From the NCBI GenBank assembly GCA_031308135.1, contig JAHLJT010003656.1, positions 74,264,698-74,328,697 of the forward strand: DNA of 64,000 bases. Direction: 5' to 3'. Within the stretch, counting starts at the first letter, position 1; every line of letters starts with the position of its first letter. The translations under genes and the position numbers were made by a program. The notes under the pieces were generated by a model. It was given only the letters and a program-made list of their open reading frames with translations. It ran no database searches and was not told where the DNA came from. The stretch comes from Acheta domesticus (Eukaryota > Arthropoda > Insecta > Orthoptera > Gryllidae). Shown here piece by piece: positions 46,321 to 58,925 of this stretch.

Positions 46321-47379
46321 ATTTTCTCCATTTGACATTTTGCCCATAATAATTAATCATTTGACTGTCTGTAAAGGTATATAGGACCATATTTAAATAA
46401 TCGAATTTCAATAATAAGACAGTCATAACATAAGAAATTGAAAAAGGGAAAAACACTGCAGTGTGATTGTGAATACAGCTGCAACAGATAAGACAAGAAT
46501 TAAGAATGAACTACGGGAAATCGAATTGACACTATTCTTTTTTAGCTCCTTTGTTCTTTAAGTTAAATGACAAAAGTGAAGGAAAATTTGTGAAAATTCA
46601 TCAACAAATTCCCAATTAAAAAGTTTTGCAAATCTTCACTTGATAATGATGCTCCTGCTATTTGTAAGTATGATTCTAGACTACAAATTAGGGAATGAAA
46701 AAAACATGAAAACATTTTCTGTAATCATTTGCTCACAAAGTAAATTTTTTGGGAGACGCTTATTCACAAAATGATTTCTAGAAAAGGGTCCATTGTCTTG
46801 CCCATCTATGCTTATCATATATTTAAAAAAAAAATTCTTTGAAACTCACAAAACTTCCTTTGAAAACGTTTTAATCTGCATTAACGTTCCCACCTAGTCT
46901 AAAGCAAGAGCAGTTTTGTTTCTACAGCTGTATTTGTTAAAGAAGCTTCTTTGATGGTACAATTTACATTAACAACATAATACAACCTTGTTGAAAATTG
47001 AGAATCTGTGAAACACTTTTACTACTATTCGAATGTGATCATTCTAGAAAATTCCTGATACAATGTTTCATAGGCAGACTTTGTAAACATAATTTTTATT
47101 TCATATAAAGAAAACTATTCTTAAACTGTCACCTTATTGCATCAGTAAAAATTGAACGTAAAATTTAGGGTTCATTCAGATATCTTTCTTTGAAAGGAAC
47201 GCAAATACTTCAGTATGAAATAAATTAAATTGTAAATATATTCAATTGAGTACATAAAATCTCTTATAATAATATAAACAAAAAACTAAATTAAAAACTA
47301 ATTTTTTCAAACACACTGAGATTATTTTTTTTCCTTTAATTTAACTCAAAAGAAAATTTAAATAATTGCTAAATGCTCT
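46321..47379. other. Unassigned AT-rich stretch
   Basis: No open frame or repeat that I recognise. Confidence 0.5.
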
Positions 47380-47744
47380 CTGCAATTATCATCATCACCT
47401 TCCTTTACGGATTAGGCATATTGCCTGTTCCAGCCTCTTTCCATCTCATTCTTGGCCTACCAATGTTTTTTTCCTTGCAGCTTATGATTTAGAGCTTACA
47501 CTGGAAGTCTGTCTTGCGGCATATTTCCAATATGTGTCACCCATTGCTGTCTGTACTTCTTAATTTTGTCATGTATTGTTTCTTTCTGCCCTAGTTCCTT
47601 TCTTATGTTTTCACTTTTTATTTGGTCTCTTAATGTACAGCCCTTTACTCCTCTCAGAAATCTCATTTCTGCTGATTCAAGCCTCTCTGCAATTACAACT
47701 ACAAAACGTTGGGGGAGTAGGGCCACCAATAGAGTCACATACAT
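47380..47744 (-). pseudogene. Non-LTR retrotransposon RT, C-terminal end
   Basis: Minus-strand frame with RLESAEMRFLRGVKGCTLRD, QIKSENIRKELG, IKKYRQQWVTHIGNMPQDRL and, after a stop, KKNIGRPRMRWKEAGTGNMP. This is the well-known C-terminus of many arthropod non-LTR RT proteins ('RxxxMxxxRxIxGxTxxDRIxNxxIRxxL...W.GHVxRMxxxRxP...GxPxxRW'). Only this last 120 residues are here, typical of a 5'-truncated copy. It ends with an ATC/ATG-rich tract (about 47385), the usual short 3' repeat. Confidence 0.8.
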
Positions 47745-48418
47745 AAAGAATCTAATTCTATTTATAAAAAATCTCTAGTAACCAATTCCACGTAGACTGT
47801 GTCTTAAGGGACCTTGAATTTCCACTAGTCAAAAAAATATTAATTTGACTACTCTGTATTTAAGGTTCCTGGCAAAAGTGTTAAAGTCCTTACAAAAAAC
47901 TTTAATAAAAATACTGAAGATACGGCAAACTGGCTATCTCATACATTACAACAGAAAGAACACTACAGCCTCTACCTGAACTTCTTAACTAATCTCTGTG
48001 AAATCACAAAAGTTAACCAGCCCAAGACACTGCTGGCCCCAGGATGGATAACCATCTCGAAACCCATGATACTAACACAGCTTGAGCCCCTCACCAATAG
48101 AAATAAATGTCAATGACTTACAACTTGACTTGAACTTGACTTGACATATGACTGACTAAGATCAAGGATTCAATGTCAAAAAGGCTTGGATTGTTGTAAC
48201 GCAAGTTTCGAAACTTTCTGAGGAAAATACAATTAATGAAGTCTTTGTGTGACAAGATTCTTAATTTCAAATTAGTTATCTCCAATGCAACGTTGTTTGC
48301 AATGCTTTCAAACTTTCCTTGGACATCCTCACAAACAAGTATTAAGTACACCAATTAAGGTTAGTAAGGTTTAGAGACTCTTTCCCTAAAGATACACAAA
48401 GGATAAACTTGGGAAATT
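47745..48418. other. Unassigned stretch
   Basis: Includes 'aacttgacttgaacttgacttgac' (about 48121), a short repeat. No gene seen. Confidence 0.45.
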
Positions 48419-48426
48419 ACTTAAGT

Positions 48427-49198
48427 CAGGGGTGTCCAACTTGCAAGGCCTCAAGGGCCGCAACTAAAACCTCAAACATGGTTGCAGGCCGTAGTTTCAT
48501 TACTTGGGCGATCCACACCTGACTTCCCGTATTGTCAGTCGTGGCAGTTTAGCCAGTATACCACAACATTAAAATATTAATTACTTTTCAAAAAACAAAT
48601 AATTTAAAGTTATTGTGTAATTTGTTACAATATATGGAAGTATTTTTTTATACATTCTGTAAGATCACAAAGAAAATATTGAGAACTGATCTATGTACAT
48701 TTTAGAATCCAATCAAATTGGTGCAGTCGATTGTCGCTCATTCGTCCAAGACATGTGCACGCATTTCTGTCATGTAATTTATTTTTATTTCTTGTAAATA
48801 GGGGTGGAGAGATCTCAAGTGTTACGTAATTATTTTGGGTGAGTTGAAACGCATGTTATGGGTGCACTACAGAGGGGGAGGGGTATTCAAAACACTCCAA
48901 ATTTGCGTTACGTAATTCATGGACGACCTCTTACCATAATGCTGTGAAACACACTAGAATAATTTTGAATTTCTGAATTTTCTTGGGGAAAGGAAAAAAA
49001 ATTGTAAATCTAAACTTAACCTGTTTTTACTTTAAAGGTAGTGTTTGCCTTAGCAAAGTGTGTGTGCTAGGTGCACTATGAACTCATCTGACATGAAAGA
49101 AACTATTATTGAAAAGTGAAAGTCTGTTTCATTCATGTCTGTTCACCTTTCACGGGTTACAATAAATAGCATCATGGGCTGACAGTTGGACAACCCTG
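48427..49198. mobile_element. hAT MITE with 8-bp target duplication
   Basis: The left end is CAGGGGTGTCCAACTTGCAA and the right end, inverted, is CAGGGTTGTCCAACTGTCAG. Flanking 8-mers are acttaagt (48419-48426) and acttattt (49199-49206), six of eight alike. CAGGGGTGTCCAAC is a familiar hAT terminus in animals. Non-coding, 772 bases. Confidence 0.8.
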
Positions 49199-49269
49199 AC
49201 TTATTTCATTGAGGCTCATGAGTGACCATTTTAATGTGCAAATGATATTAGTGACAGAAGTTATGGTGA

Positions 49270-49450
49270 AAGTAAGTGATGGAGGAATGAGACACAAGGA
49301 AAACAAGAGAACCGCCAGAAGACCTGTCCACAGCTCTCTATGTCCACCACAAATTTAACATGGATTGAACAGGGTTGAATCCAGGCCCTAGCGGAGGAAG
49401 GCAGATGTGCCTTCATTACAACACAAAGCCCCTGCCAACACCCACCCCTG
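49270..49450 (-). mobile_element. Possible tRNA-derived SINE, family 3
   Basis: On the minus strand a head with 'ttggcaggggctttgtgttg' (weak A box) and GATTCAACCC (B-box consensus GWTTCRANNC) is followed by 'ggcggttctcttgttttcct', like the mid-section of some widespread animal SINEs. Boundaries are not certain. Confidence 0.45.
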
Positions 49451-49845
49451 AATAATGCTTGTACTTTATAGATGTACATTAGAGTACTTTATACACAGCT
49501 CTTACGGCATTTACAAAAATCTGTGAAAAACTGTTCAAAACTGATTGCTTTATTTAACTATCAACTAGGCAATAAGGGCTGGAAAACAAACTACTCATCT
49601 GCTGGACTACCTATTTCTATTTCAAAATTATTGACTTGTGTGTGGGATTCATTCACCCAAGTTTATTCTTTTGCAATCTTTGATATTTCTTAAAGCATGA
49701 AGAATGTTTTGTTTAGATTTTTGGTCTAACAACACCCATTCCTTCTTCTAAAAAAATGGAGAGGTAAGAATAGCAAACTTTTTTATCAAGACATTCACAC
49801 CAGTTCACATATTTTGACAGAGTATTGTGCAAGAAAGAGGTCCTT

Positions 49846-50080
49846 TTTTACTTTCCTGCACACGTACAGATATACGGCGCATAGTATAGGGAAAATTATG
49901 TAATGCTGCGTGAAAAAACGGCGAATTTTCGGCAGAAAAGAATTCATTGTCGGGTGCTGATAACGAAAAAGTGGAGAAGTTAAGAAAGTTAAGAAAAAAA
50001 TCCCCTAACACAAGTAGTCAGAATCCCTCTTTTGTGGGTCCTAGATACCGAAAAAACCGATTGAATGCAAACCGTCCCTG
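49846..50080 (+). mobile_element. Helentron-like element, copy F (terminal fragment)
   Basis: Inverse of the right terminus of copy C: tttactttcctgcacacg, then 'gggaaaattatgtaatgctg', 'gaaaaaatcccctaacac', and 'gtgggtcctagataccgaaa'. It ends at 'accgtccctg', the minisatellite side, and a SINE follows directly. Confidence 0.65.
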
Positions 50081-50084
50081 TAAC

Positions 50085-50520
50085 CACACCTGCAGTGCCT
50101 TTGACCGCGAGGTCTTAGGGTGTAAGTAAGTCCCAACAATGGCAGGATTTCCACACTAGCTAGACAGCTAGGTCAAATTCAGCTGCTGTCTGGTGGAGAA
50201 TTCTAGCAGCCGGCTGCTCTGTTTGGTACTTTTCTGGAGTTTCTCTGATTAACACCAGGTGAATGCCCTAATAAACCGGTCATGGACATTGTATACGATA
50301 TTTCCTTCCTTTTCCTTGCTGTATCCTCACCATCCACTACACTACCACACATGCTGGTGGAAGATACCTGGTTGAAGAAACCCTTGCAAGCTGATGGGTA
50401 GGTCTCCATCCAGTAGGGAAAGATCACAGCCACCTCCCATGATTCACACATGAACTAAGCATGTGGGACTAATGAACTTAGCAGTTGACCCGCCTGGAAT
50501 CACTAATCAAACAATTACCA
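50085..50520 (+). mobile_element. tRNA-derived SINE, family 1, copy 4
   Basis: Head with 'cacctgcagtgcctttgacc' and a decayed B box ('cttagggtgtaagtaagtccc'), then 'ctaggtcaaattcagctgct', 'gagtttctctgattaacacc', 'tttccttccttttccttgct', and a tail 'gcctggaatcactaatc'. It has the same block order as copy 1 and a closely similar tail 'tctgaatcactaacaatc'. Confidence 0.75.
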
Positions 50521-50774
50521 TGTGGCCACGCTGCAGCGAAGGGACATTTCAAATACTGGAGAAAGTGAATGTGAAGTATATGCCACATAAAAGGCCATGC
50601 TATTTCAAAAAACACTAGTTTTTCTTCATACTCAAAATTTCTCACAATTTAAAAACCATCAGTTTGAATGATGGCAATTCACAAAACATTATACCATAAA
50701 AGGACTCCTCTTTAAATTAACAATCCGCAATTCAAAATATGTAGCATATTCAAAATTAATTTCTATGTTTCTTA

Positions 50775-51011
50775 AGGCAGCTCCACACATTTGTTTTTCA
50801 GTGAGTAGTGAGCAACTACTTGCAGAATCCTGTGTGTTGTAAAGAGCTTGCTATTTGCTTAGTGACGAACATTCGGTGCTCACCCTACCCACCGCATGTC
50901 AGTTTTTAGGACATATTGAAGGGAGCGAACATTCACCGAGCGCATCAGCTGCTGGGGACTGAGCGAGCAGTATCTAGCAGCTTGGCTGATGCCGAATATG
51001 TGGAGCTGCCT
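50775..51011. mobile_element. Harbinger-like MITE with TTA duplication
   Basis: The left end is AGGCAGCTCCACACATT and the right end, inverted, is AGGCAGCTCCACATATT. Flanks are TTA at 50772-50774 and TTA at 51012-51014, a perfect 3-bp duplication of the TWA type. 237 bases, non-coding, more GC-rich than its surroundings. Confidence 0.85.
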
Positions 51012-51014
51012 TTA

Positions 51015-54000
51015 GACTAAGAGAGGTAATTCTGTACATATAATTACTAGCTTCTGGTGTTCTGTGATATTAAAGATAGTGATCAGTACTAGATAAAAAT
51101 AAGTCTTTAGCACTAGATCAAAGAAGAATTTAGTAAGTGAGCTGTTCTTGAACGTTCAAATTTAAATTTTCAATTTTTTCCAGAAAATCTGAGGGACAAA
51201 AAATACATCTGGGATGTCAAAAAATGAAACAGAAAGTACTGACAAGTACTTACTAGATGCAGCACAGACTATAGCACGGTGCAAATAAATGAAAAAGTAC
51301 AAAAAAAAATATTCAGAGAAAACTCAATAAAAATCTTGTATATGTTGGTAAAAGTTTGCTGCAAAAAAATATACACACAATACTAATTAAAATTTTCTTT
51401 TTGCAGTACTTTCTTTTTTAACATTACTATTTAAATATTGGCTTAGTTAAAACTTATGAAAGAGAAATGTAGTGATTTTGGAAATTAATGTATCAATGTT
51501 AAAACCAGCAGCACTATTACAATATCAATGATTATTATTTCAGTAGGCATGGATTATAAAACAAAGAGGTAAACAACACAGGAATCTTGCACTCTTGAAG
51601 TGAGTGATTCTAGAAGAACAGAAAATCAGAAACTAATCCTAGAAATGGAAGAATTCAGAAATCTTATTTAAGCTTTCTGAGAATACACATAACCACATTC
51701 GTGTTATAAGGATAAATTTTCAATGTAAGGAAAGATATGATGTAAGAAAATAGTTTAACAACTCAACCTTTTTTCTGAAAAAGGCTGTGACGACATAAAT
51801 AATTGCACAAGTAGGATTATAATGTAAACATACATTGGATCAAATACTGACAAATTATACCTACAAATAGCATTCAAATACCATGAAAGTGAACCCTCCA
51901 GAAGTTTTGGTGGTTTCAGTGAATCAACAATACAGCAAAAGTTTAAAAGTGTAGCAGCTTCATTGACTATAATAATCAATCAGGAAGACAAAGAGCTGAG
52001 CATAGGGGAGACCCTAAGATGTTGCAGAACACATGGGACAGACAATAATTGTCCTGTGTGGAAAACAAAATATTTGATATCATTTTAATTTCACGGATTG
52101 TAGCATTAATGTACAAGATTGGAAGAGTAACTATGAATCCTTCATAGTCTAGATAAAAATATATATTACAAAAAGAAATGTGTTAATTTCCCAATCTGAG
52201 AGTACGTTCATGAATTAATACAAAACATCTGAAAATTTGATGATTGAACTATCAAATAGATTATACAAGAAAAATTACGGAAGTAGAAATACGTCTAAAA
52301 AATTGAATGTAAACCATCATTTAACTTCAATTATGCACATAGCAATTATACTTCTAAAAATAAAGGACTAGCTACAGTAAAAGCTATTTATCTTGAACAT
52401 CTATGTTTCTCTAAAATTTGTTCAAGTTACATAGGTATCTAAGGTATTTACCTTGGGTAAAATAAAATTTTCAATGTCATGGCACACTAATATTCTTAAG
52501 TAATGAATTAAAATCATTTGTTATCAACAAGATTTTGAGGAAATAATAATAAATTAGGAGATAATATTTAAAATACTGAAAATATAGGAAGTCTGATTAA
52601 ACAACAAGGAAGTGCCATTTAAACCTTTTCAATTCAGGATAGAGTTATATCCTAGAAATATTTTAAATGTTATGTAATACTACCAGTCCTCATTGTTTAC
52701 TTGAATACACAGACAACACACTTTAGTTAAGAGTGGGAAAATTTGAAAACTTAATCATTCCAGTCCTCATTTGATTTCTTATGCTCAATAGCAAATCTGC
52801 AATCCTGCTGCACTAGAGGTTCAAGAGTAACATAAGTTGGACACATCAGATTTTGAAATGAAAATTTTTATTGGAATTTGTCAGCAATTAGCACTAATAC
52901 CCAAACAGCCAAGTTCCTCCTTTTCTGATCAACAGGCTTAGGAATTTACGTAAATTTTAATTTTAATGAATTATTTAACCTTCTTTGAAACGGACTTGAA
53001 ATAAATTATAAATACTTTTTGATACTACCAGTATGACTTTACAATACTATAGGAACTACATTAAATGTGGCTAAAATTACATATTTATCAGTTAATGAAC
53101 TCATTTTCAAGTACTTTTGTTATCTTGGCTAATTTAAAAGCTTGATTCAAAGTTGAATAGTCTCAAAGAGATACAATTTGTTATGTATTCAGAACATCAT
53201 AAGAATTTTCAGCACCTCTTATTGCTAATGATTGTCTCAAAGTACACTCTAGCTTACATGACAATGTTTACTTCATAGAAATACACTGAAGTTGGACATT
53301 TATGCAAACCCTAGTCTGAGGTGCCCCAAAACTCAGTCAACCTTTCAAGCAATTCTTCATCTTGATTTCTCAGTCTGCCGTTGAGTTTTATTAGGAGTGG
53401 ACCACTTAAATGGTCTATTATATTAAACACTGCAAGTGCTTTATCTGAAAATGGATAAGTGAATTTGTTTTCCAAACCAATGACATGCCATTTTTTCAAC
53501 CATGCTCCTAACAGACAAGTAAGTATTCATTTCATAGAACTTCAACAATGTGAAGTAATTTCCAGAATACTGTATGGTGAATTGTATCTCTTTAGAAAAA
53601 ATGTTGAAAGGGTACAGACTATGATTCTTGTTGCTTCCCGGTTTCATATGAGAAAAATAACCATTGAAATAATAGTGCCAATTAAACTGCTTGAAATAAT
53701 TAGTTTTTTTGAAAAAGTATCACAATTTATAATGCATCTTAAAGAACTTATAATATCTATTTTCACTTTTTAAGAGCCTTTTTAAACACTTAAAATGGGA
53801 ACTTTTAAAGTCTAAATCTGCAGACTATTTATCAATATTGTTAACTTAACCAACCTCCATTATATCATTTTATTATTCCAACATTTCCCTTTTAAATAAT
53901 TCTCCAGAAGCTCATGCAGTCAGTCTCTATCAATTTCAAATCATCATGAATATGACATTTTGGGTACTTGAATTCAAGTTTGGAAAGTTATTCCTGTAGA

Positions 54001-55626
54001 AGCTTAGAATGGTAGCATGCATTTCCTAAAAAAAACAAAACAACAATGAACATCCACTAAAAAATTCTCCTTATTCTCTGCCTTTGAAACCAATTCTACG
54101 AATTCAAAACTTATGCAGGCATCGCGAGGCAAAGTAGACAAAACATCTAAGATACACAGGCACCCAATATACAGAGTAATCTGGACATGATAAAATATTG
54201 AAATGCGTCTGCTTCCCCCATGAAGTGTCTACATACAGAGATATCTAATTTGATAAATTTTATTACACATTTCTGTAAAACCGGCTCCCTTTGATTTTCA
54301 GCAAGTACATTTCCATACTTTTGTTATTTCATGTTCTTTGAAATGAATCTTGACATAACGAAAAGTGCTCAACATTTTTCAATGTGATTGACTGCATTAT
54401 CTACATTATTTAAGTTGCATTGTAAATGAATCTCACTTACAACTACTCAGACTGCTATACAGTATACAGATGATGAGAAAATTCATTTTTGACATTAAGA
54501 TTTGTGCTGAAAGAACATAAACATATAAGAAATAAAAATAATATTTTAAATCAATTTCATTTTGGTAATAAATAACTGGAATTCATGCAGTCTACATTAT
54601 AATTTTGTCATTTGTACTTTAAGGTTTCCAGAAAACCAATTGAAATTGGCATTAAAGGATAACAATTAAGAGCATTATTTATGGAACATAACAATTGCAA
54701 AATACTGCTCACACTTTAGGCCATTTGTAATAAATACATGTATGGTCTACACCAGGCCCCTTCAAAGTAGTTTTACATTTCAAGTGTAGCGAAATCCAGT
54801 AGGCAGCAATAACGTCACTCAGTCGAACAAAATTCTGCTATTCTATTTTCTGGGATAATGAACAGACACTAGTCCCCATTGTTTGTAATACAATGTTGCT
54901 CATTATATCTAGCAAGAATTTCCTATGTCATGTTAACACATTTTAGGCCCCATACTTTCATTATCTTCTATGCAGTAGAAATTGAAAATAAAATTCCCTG
55001 TAATTAGATAAAAATAGTTTTTTTAATAGGTAATACATTTGTTTAAACCTTTCAGAATGGGATTCTGCCTTTGAACATCATGTCATTGTCATTTTTATTT
55101 GTTGCATGGCGTATTTAAAATTGCATGCACAACAATAACATTGCCTATAAGATTTTTTTCCTTAACAGTAAGGTGTCTGAAGATGGTATAGACTAAGCAC
55201 TTGTGTTTGTGGTGTGCTGTCTAGGTGCATAATGCAGTGTCCATTTGTTCAAGTGATGCCAAAAGCAGCTGAGTTCTCCCAGCTAGTTGCTGGTGTGGCA
55301 ACATAACCCTGTTCTTTCATTGAAACAAATGCAATTGGCCATTGACCCCATGAGAAAGGTTTAAACAATAGTCAGTATAATAACTAACATCACAACACAG
55401 ACAAGATGGCTGAAACAAGAGCCACTAGTTACAATTTCTTACTCTGCACAGAGTAACACAAGACTGAGTGAGCATTTTGTTCCTAACAGATTCTGTCATT
55501 GCTAATGAAATGCATTTAACATGGGAAGGATAGGAGAATTGAGGGGGCTGGTCTACACCTACCACTCATTATAATTCTATTTATATATACCTTGAGCAAA
55601 TCAATTGTCTCGCATAACTTGTAATG
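51015..55626. other. AT-rich stretch downstream of Sirt7
   Basis: About 4.6 kb with no recognisable gene or TE. The right part must include the Sirt7 3' UTR on the minus strand; an AATAAA on that strand lies at 55094-55099, about 530 bases after the stop, and is one possible polyadenylation signal. Confidence 0.5.
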
Positions 55627-57013
55627 CTATCTTTTCTTCTTAATCCGTTTCCGATATCCCTTTCCGTACCATCCTGGATTTGTTACTGGTTTAACAGGGT
55701 TGCACATTTCGTCCTTGTTCTCCTTCTTCTCATTGTCTTCAGTGTCTTCTTCCTCTTCACTGTCATCTGAACAACACTCGCATACACCTGCAGTCCTATC
55801 TTGAAATACTGGCTCCGCTGGGAGGTAGAAGAGGCAATCACTTGCACCATACCACGCACTGCAACACACACACTTACGGGGTGATTCCTTTTGACTGTTT
55901 GCTAGGTGGGAAGAACATTTATCTTGGACCTGAGTTTTAATCTGTGAAGAACTGGCACTTCTAATCTGATTATCTGAGCTATATTCATGAGCAGATGTAG
56001 ATTGACTGTAATTGTGTTCACTAGAGTAAAAAAATGAAAGCATCTTTTTCCCAGGGTGATATTCATCATCATTTAGACCAGCGTTATTTGATATCGAGTT
56101 ACTGCTTTCACTTATTCTGTATTTACATGAATCAGAATCATGCAATGTGCTTGAATTATTAACATTAACAAATTTAAAATCATTATCTGATTCTTCAAAT
56201 TCATATGATGAATTAAATATAAATGAATTGCAATGAATACTAGGAGTATCACACAGAATTAACATATCATTATTAATTTTCACGTTAGCATCAACTGACA
56301 CATTTTCTTCCACTTTTAATTTTACTCCTTCATAGATTATGTCCATAAAAGGCTCATCATAAGATGCATTTTCAGCAATGATTTCTCTCTTTACTTGTAG
56401 GTCTTCATGTAAGCTGGAACCATATTTATTTTTTGTAGATCCGCGACTTGAATTCCCTGAGAAAGGAGAGTCATTTGAAGGATGTTTAATGCTTTCATTC
56501 CCACCAATACAATTATTGTCTCCCCTAATAGCTTCTTCTATTGCATGTGATTCACGTAAAATTTCTGATGGGCACAACTCCTTTTTCACAACAATTAATG
56601 GATCAGAAACACATAGTATACATGAGGATTTTGAGTCCTCTCTCCTAAAACTGTGAGTTTGACATTCATGTTTTTCTTCCACCAAGTGCATTTTATATAC
56701 ATTCTCAGCAACAGAGTTTTCATTCACATTTTCCACTTTTACTGAACTGATTGGAACATCTAGCTCCTGATTTATTTCACCGGAAGACACATGTTTTTTT
56801 TCACGTTTTACTACTGATAAGATTTCTTGAGAAATTTGTTCAGGAGTGGAAGCAAATTTATTGACCGGAGCAGTAAGTAGAGGCTTTGTGGTTGTATGTG
56901 TCTCAGCAGGATTTAAAGAAGTGGCATGAACAAAAATGGGGTCCATTGAACGACTGTATTTAGGAATATCTAATTGAAGAATTCGCATAACTTGCTCCAT
57001 AACAGAATCGCAT
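55627..57013 (-). CDS. Sirt7: Sirt7 (SIRT7-class sirtuin), last coding exon
   Basis: Encodes the end of an NAD+-dependent protein deacylase of the SIRT7 class (in animals chromatin-bound and nucleolar). The exon opens with RCDSVMEQVMRILQLDIPKY then SRSMDPIFVHAT, corresponding to the conserved 'KCDDVMxxLMxxLGLxIPxYSRxxDPIF' end of SIRT7. The 457-codon frame counted from the internal Met at 57000 is not a real start. A long tail follows, rich in Ser, Asn and Glu, with several VKxE-type sites. Residues 377-410 of this frame hold a cysteine cluster (CVCC, C, CECC); 411-431 are acidic (EEEED...); the end is GWYGKGYRKRIKKKR, matching the basic 'GWFGRG...KR' end of vertebrate SIRT7. The tail is much longer than in vertebrates, as in other insects. 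No stops; frame intact to TAG at 55627. Confidence 0.93.
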
Positions 57014-57186
57014 CTTGCTGAAAACCATCATAAAAATCTAATTTAGTCAATAAATGCAACATATTTATAAACTTTATTTTTATATTTATAAAACCTATGT
57101 ATTTACATTGAAGAAGCATTTCAAGATAGCAATAAAAAATATATAAATAAAAAAATATTTTTCTCTACGATAATATTTCCAGCCAC

Positions 57187-57311
57187 CTACCATTGATTTT
57201 AAGAACAGCCTGGTCATCCTTTGGAGTCCATTGCAGGTTAACAATATACAGCTTTGGACGCTTTTTAGGATGCTTGTCCATGCCCCATAACCATGGGTAT
57301 CTCTTTAAAAC
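57187..57311 (-). CDS. Sirt7: Sirt7, penultimate coding exon
   Basis: Acceptor TTTGTTTAG then VLKRYPWLWGMDKHPKKRPK and LYIVNLQWTPKDDQAVLKIN. This is the C-terminal end of the Rossmann fold in SIRT7-class sirtuins; 'RPKLYIVNLQWTPKDD' is diagnostic of the class against SIRT6. The zinc-binding and catalytic His exons are not in the window and must lie beyond 64000. Two splice solutions keep frame with the last exon: donor at 57186 (GTGGCT) with acceptor before 57013, giving ING-RCD; or donor at 57190 (GTAGGT) with acceptor before 57017, giving IN-ARCD. The first keeps the conserved Gly; the second has the better donor. Coordinates use the first. Confidence 0.92.
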
Positions 57312-58549
57312 CTAAACAAAATAAAATGGAATTGTTAACCATCTAGTCTGTGCAAGAAAATCGTGAATGCACAGAAAAATTAAGTGATTGTTTAAATATT
57401 TTATTAACAGAAAACAGAAACAAAAAAATATTCAATTTTAATTTCACAGAAATCAAATCTCATAAAGTTCTTCAAAATAATTTTTATATCACGCAGCATC
57501 TGACCAGAAGGTATGATTTTCACACCAACACAATTTACAATGGTGTGTCAATGCAAATGGAAATGTGTTCTCCAAGTTATTTGAGTAGAATTAAGTATGT
57601 CCACAAAAAAGTGTCCATTTCTGGTGAAAATCAAAATAATTTCTTGTGCTTCACACATGAATGCATCTTGGAAAGAAAACATTAAAATGTTTGTTTTTCA
57701 TAGTAAAATTAATACTGTGTCTGTTTTATGTTATCTTTTTGTTATTGTTGTTTATGTTATTTTTATGTTATAAATTGAAGCTGTCAGTTGCATTCAAAAC
57801 TACAGTGAACAAATAATACATTCAAGATTTTTTTACCATGAATATACTGTGTAAACTTTGAATTTTGTTTGTTCTGTATCTTTTTGACTCTTGTAGAAAA
57901 GATTTCACATTAATGTTTGTTCCCTCAAATTAAATTATAATTGGAAAAAATCTGTATCCCAAAGGGTGTACCTATTTTGTCCGGATACTAACAAAATTTT
58001 AGGGTAGTTTCAGTAAAAACCCGTAAAATGGAGTTATGTTCTGAAAACTTTCAAACCTCCTAGTGCTTATATGCTTGAGAAATGGAGGTAGTTGTCATGC
58101 TTTTTTAAATATCTGAAATAGAAACAAAAGATATTTGTTTTTGCATTCAGATACTAACAGGAGATGAACCAACACTCTCTGGAGAGCCAATACCCTGTAT
58201 CCAGACGGTATTGAATCAACACATAAGAGACAATATTGAGATTCAAAGCACATATGCAAGTTTTAAGACAATTTAACTGGGTTAGCTGCATTATTCTTGT
58301 GAAGAATATTATCTTAAATGTAAGTAAAACTAATACACTTGGAAGTTGCAACAAATACGTGTTCTTACATTCTTGAACAAATTTAGAAAAGGTTTTAGAG
58401 CAAAGAGTATGGCGGAAACAAACTCTGAGAGACAGAAATTATAAATGGAAAGACATAAAAATGATCCTAATTACAAGATTAAGAGGAAGGTTATAATGAA
58501 GAAACATAAAGAAAGGCAACAAGGTCATTAAATTCATTATTTAAACATT

Positions 58550-58925
58550 TACACGTATTTTTGGATGGGATGGAGCTGCCTCAAAATTTAAGCAAAAAAA
58601 AATTTTGCTTACATTTCTTTTTTAAAAGAGGACTTGAAATTGGAAAGCTTGAAATGGACATTTTTATTTCATTTCATGGTAAAAGTGTTGAAGATGGAAT
58701 TGGCGCAATTGCCAGACACAAAATTATGTTCTGTAAAATCATTGGACAGAAGTGCTGATGCATTTTGTGACTACTGCAAAAGTCTCAGCACTATTGTAAT
58801 ATCCATACCGTTTTCTACAATTGAAGAGAAAAAGAAGAAATTGAATAAAAATTGGGAAGGCATAATAACAATAAAGTGCATGCAGAAAATTCATCAAGTT
58901 GCTGTTCTAACCTCTTAGTTATTGG
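58550..58925 (+). pseudogene. Fragment of an arthropod TE-associated ORF (SHGK/DGIGG type)
   Basis: Translation gives WDGAASKFKQKKILLTF, a shift, then MDIFISFHGKSVEDGIGAIA, another shift, and ADAFCDYCKSL, EEKKKKLNKNWEGI, IHQVAVLTS. I recall this block order (SDGxxSQFK...FxATSHGKGxxDGIGGxVKR...W..V..IxxTRxxHQ) from many repeated uncharacterised arthropod proteins. It is probably transposon-encoded; I cannot name the superfamily. Frameshifts make it non-functional. It lies opposite to Sirt7 within the intron. Confidence 0.55.

Noticed and set aside
55627..57000. Complete single-exon gene starting at Met 57000
   Set aside because: The frame continues upstream to a splice acceptor and joins the preceding sirtuin exon; the Met is internal.
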